Assembly: GCA_947462515.1 (NCBI GenBank)
Contig: CANHPJ010000085.1
Location: forward strand, 1-7,225
DNA length: 7,225 nt
DNA from: Bacteroidota bacterium
GTDB taxonomy: Bacteria > Bacteroidota > Bacteroidia > JACCXN01
Reading direction: 5' to 3'
Under the pieces are notes generated by a model. It worked only from the letters and a program-made list of their open reading frames with translations, was not told the origin of the DNA and ran no database searches. Both the position numbers and the translations under genes were made by a program. Every line of letters starts with the position of its first letter. Within the stretch, counting starts at the first letter, position 1. Positions 6,135 to 7,225 of the stretch are shown piece after piece.

Positions 6135-7211
6135 GTGAGTAATAATTCCGATAGCTATATAGATTCGGGGCTGGAGACAGCCTTTAACAATTCAGATTTG
6201 TCAGAAATTTCAAATCCTTTAATCGAAAAAATTACAAAGCTGGTTGAAAATACCAGAAACAAAGTTGCTGTTTATCTTAATTCTGAAACGGCGATAATGT
6301 ACTGGTTTATTGGTAATTACATTCATTCAGAATTAAAGCAAAAAGATAAAATTAAATACGGGAAACAGATTCTTGCGACACTGTCGCAAGAATTGACCCA
6401 AAAATTAGGTAAAGGTTTTTCGTATTCTGCTTTGACCAGAATGGTGAAAGTTGCTGAAAGAATCGATCAACAAAATATTGCGACACTGTCGCAACAATTG
6501 AGCTGGAGCCACTTGATTGAGCTATCAGGTATTGAAAACGAATTGAAACGTGGTTTTTATGCTCAAAATGCCATAAGCCATAAGTGGAATGTTCGTTTTT
6601 TAAGAGACCAAATAGACGCTCAGCTTTTTGAAAGAACAACAATAGCAAAACAACCCGAAGTTATAATTGCAGAAGCCCTTGAAAAATGGGATACAACAAA
6701 TGAAATAAATCCGGAATTGGTTTTTAAAAACACCTATGTACTTGATTTTTTAGACCTTCCTGCTAACTACTCTGAGAAGGAACTCGAAAACGCATTAATT
6801 ACCAATATAGAACATTTTATTTTGGAACTTGGGAAAGGTTTTGCATTTGTAGAACGTCAAAAACGGATTAGTGTCGATGCCATCGATTATCATTTAGATT
6901 TATTGTTCTATCACAGAAAATTAAAACGTTTGATAGCCATTGATTTGAAGCTGGGCAAATTTAAACCCGAACATAAAGCACAAATGGAATTGTATCTGCG
7001 ATGGCTTCAAAAAAACGAAATGCAAGAGGGAGAACAAAAACCAATTGGCTTAATACTGTGTAGTGAAGGCAATACCGAACATGTTGAATTGCTGATGTTG
7101 GAAGAAAAAGATATTAAAGTAGCTCAATATTTAACAGAGTTGCCAAGCAAAGAATGGTTTGCCGATAAATTACACCGTGCCATCGAAATTGCAAAATCGG
7201 CTCAATCTTAA
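6135..7211 (+). CDS. DUF1016/YhcG family PD-(D/E)XK nuclease
   Basis: A 358-residue member of the DUF1016 (YhcG) family, soluble and probably DNA-binding. The N-terminal DUF1016_N domain (about 30-165) contains YWFIGNYI (56-63), KYGKQIL (74-80), GKGFSYSALTRMVKVAE (92-108) and ATLSQQLSWSHLIEL (116-130). The C-terminal YhcG_C domain (about 190-345) carries the PD-(D/E)XK core: D255 in DYHLDLLFYH, then IDLKLG with D270-x-K272, and Q283 in KAQMELYLRWL. The catalytic residues look complete. These genes often sit in type I R-M loci and defence islands, and their exact function is unsettled. The GTG at 6135 is the only sensible start. The frame is open upstream but has no ATG, and the first internal ATG (6298) would remove part of the domain. 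Two palindromes lie inside the gene. It is co-directional with hsdM, 43 bp downstream of it. Confidence 0.9.
   Translation: MSNNSDSYIDSGLETAFNNSDLSEISNPLIEKITKLVENTRNKVAVYLNSETAIMYWFIGNYIHSELKQKDKIKYGKQILATLSQELTQKLGKGFSYSALTRMVKVAERIDQQNIATLSQQLSWSHLIELSGIENELKRGFYAQNAISHKWNVRFLRDQIDAQLFERTTIAKQPEVIIAEALEKWDTTNEINPELVFKNTYVLDFLDLPANYSEKELENALITNIEHFILELGKGFAFVERQKRISVDAIDYHLDLLFYHRKLKRLIAIDLKLGKFKPEHKAQMELYLRWLQKNEMQEGEQKPIGLILCSEGNTEHVELLMLEEKDIKVAQYLTELPSKEWFADKLHRAIEIAKSAQS
6369..6393. repeat. 25-bp perfect palindrome inside the nuclease gene (copy 1)
   Basis: The core is TTGCGACACTGTCGCAA (6373-6389). The symmetry continues four more base pairs on each side, giving 12-bp arms around a central C at 6381. 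It encodes I-L-A-T-L-S-Q-E (residues 79-86), with GC-rich codons GCG ACA CTG TCG CAA that contrast with the AT-rich gene around them. Confidence 0.85.
6478..6494. repeat. 17-bp perfect palindrome inside the nuclease gene (copy 2)
   Basis: This is an identical copy of the 17-bp core TTGCGACACTGTCGCAA with 8-bp arms around a central C at 6486. It lies exactly 105 bp (35 codons) from copy 1 and in the same reading frame. It again encodes A-T-L-S-Q (116-120) with the same five codons, but the flanking symmetry seen in copy 1 is absent. Confidence 0.85.
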
Positions 7212-7216
7212 AAATT

Positions 7217-7225
7217 ATGAATTAC
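7217..7225 (+). CDS. Start of a further ORF (first three codons, M-N-Y), cut by window end
   Basis: ATGAATTAC begins 5 nt after the nuclease stop, after an A-rich leader, on the same strand. Only three codons are visible, so no identity can be given. By position it would be the next gene of the hsdM operon, with hsdS an obvious candidate. The same nine bases follow hsdM at 6094. Confidence 0.4.

Noticed and set aside
6369..6494. Palindromes considered as part of a CRISPR or a mobile palindromic insertion
   Set aside because: There are only two copies, both within family-conserved codons and without length disruption of the protein. No array or inserted segment is present.
6352..6648. 98-codon minus-strand open frame within the nuclease gene
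   Set aside because: The plus frame encodes well-conserved DUF1016 motifs across the same bases. The antisense frame is a by-product, partly kept open by the palindromes.

Overview
The window looks like a chromosome segment of a Bacteroidota bacterium (Cytophagia/Flavobacteriia-like; genus not determinable). The evidence is the low GC content, the lack of strong Shine-Dalgarno sequences, a TTTG/TAnnTTTG-type promoter, and Bacteroidota-typical proteins: DUF2851, a short PspC, a secreted stand-alone TonB C-terminal domain, and a small YtxH protein.

Left part (1-2952), ordinary housekeeping and envelope genes. On the minus strand lie the first 146 codons of a KefB-type (CPA2) cation/proton antiporter, cut by the window start. 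Then comes a two-gene minus-strand operon, DUF2851 followed by pspC, joined by a 4-bp ATGA overlap. A plus-strand TonB-domain gene with a good Bacteroidota promoter follows, and a convergent minus-strand ytxH.

Middle part (2953-4372), about 1.4 kb without a convincing intact gene. It contains a possible frameshifted small ORF (3403-3632), a strong minus-strand rho-independent terminator (3772-3796), and, directly upstream of that terminator, a sequence that fits the 3' half of a tRNA with anticodon CAT in canonical numbering. The 5' half of this tRNA is missing. This is the geometry left when an element integrates into a tRNA gene, and it would put the boundary between core genome and accessory island near 3837-3848.

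Right part (4373-7225), a defence-type module on the plus strand. It holds a full-length type I restriction-modification methyltransferase subunit (hsdM), then a DUF1016/YhcG-type PD-(D/E)XK nuclease gene starting with GTG, then the first nine bases of a further ORF. hsdS and hsdR are not in the window and may lie to the right. Two details stand out. The nuclease gene carries two in-frame copies of a perfect palindrome exactly 35 codons apart. The bases ATGAATTAC occur just after hsdM and again just after the nuclease gene, as if the nuclease gene had been inserted in front of the next gene and left a copy of that gene's start behind.

I see no CRISPR array, insertion sequence or integrase gene in the window. 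The best candidate for something beyond routine annotation is the tRNA-remnant boundary together with the hsdM-nuclease arrangement. The individual protein families are known ones.
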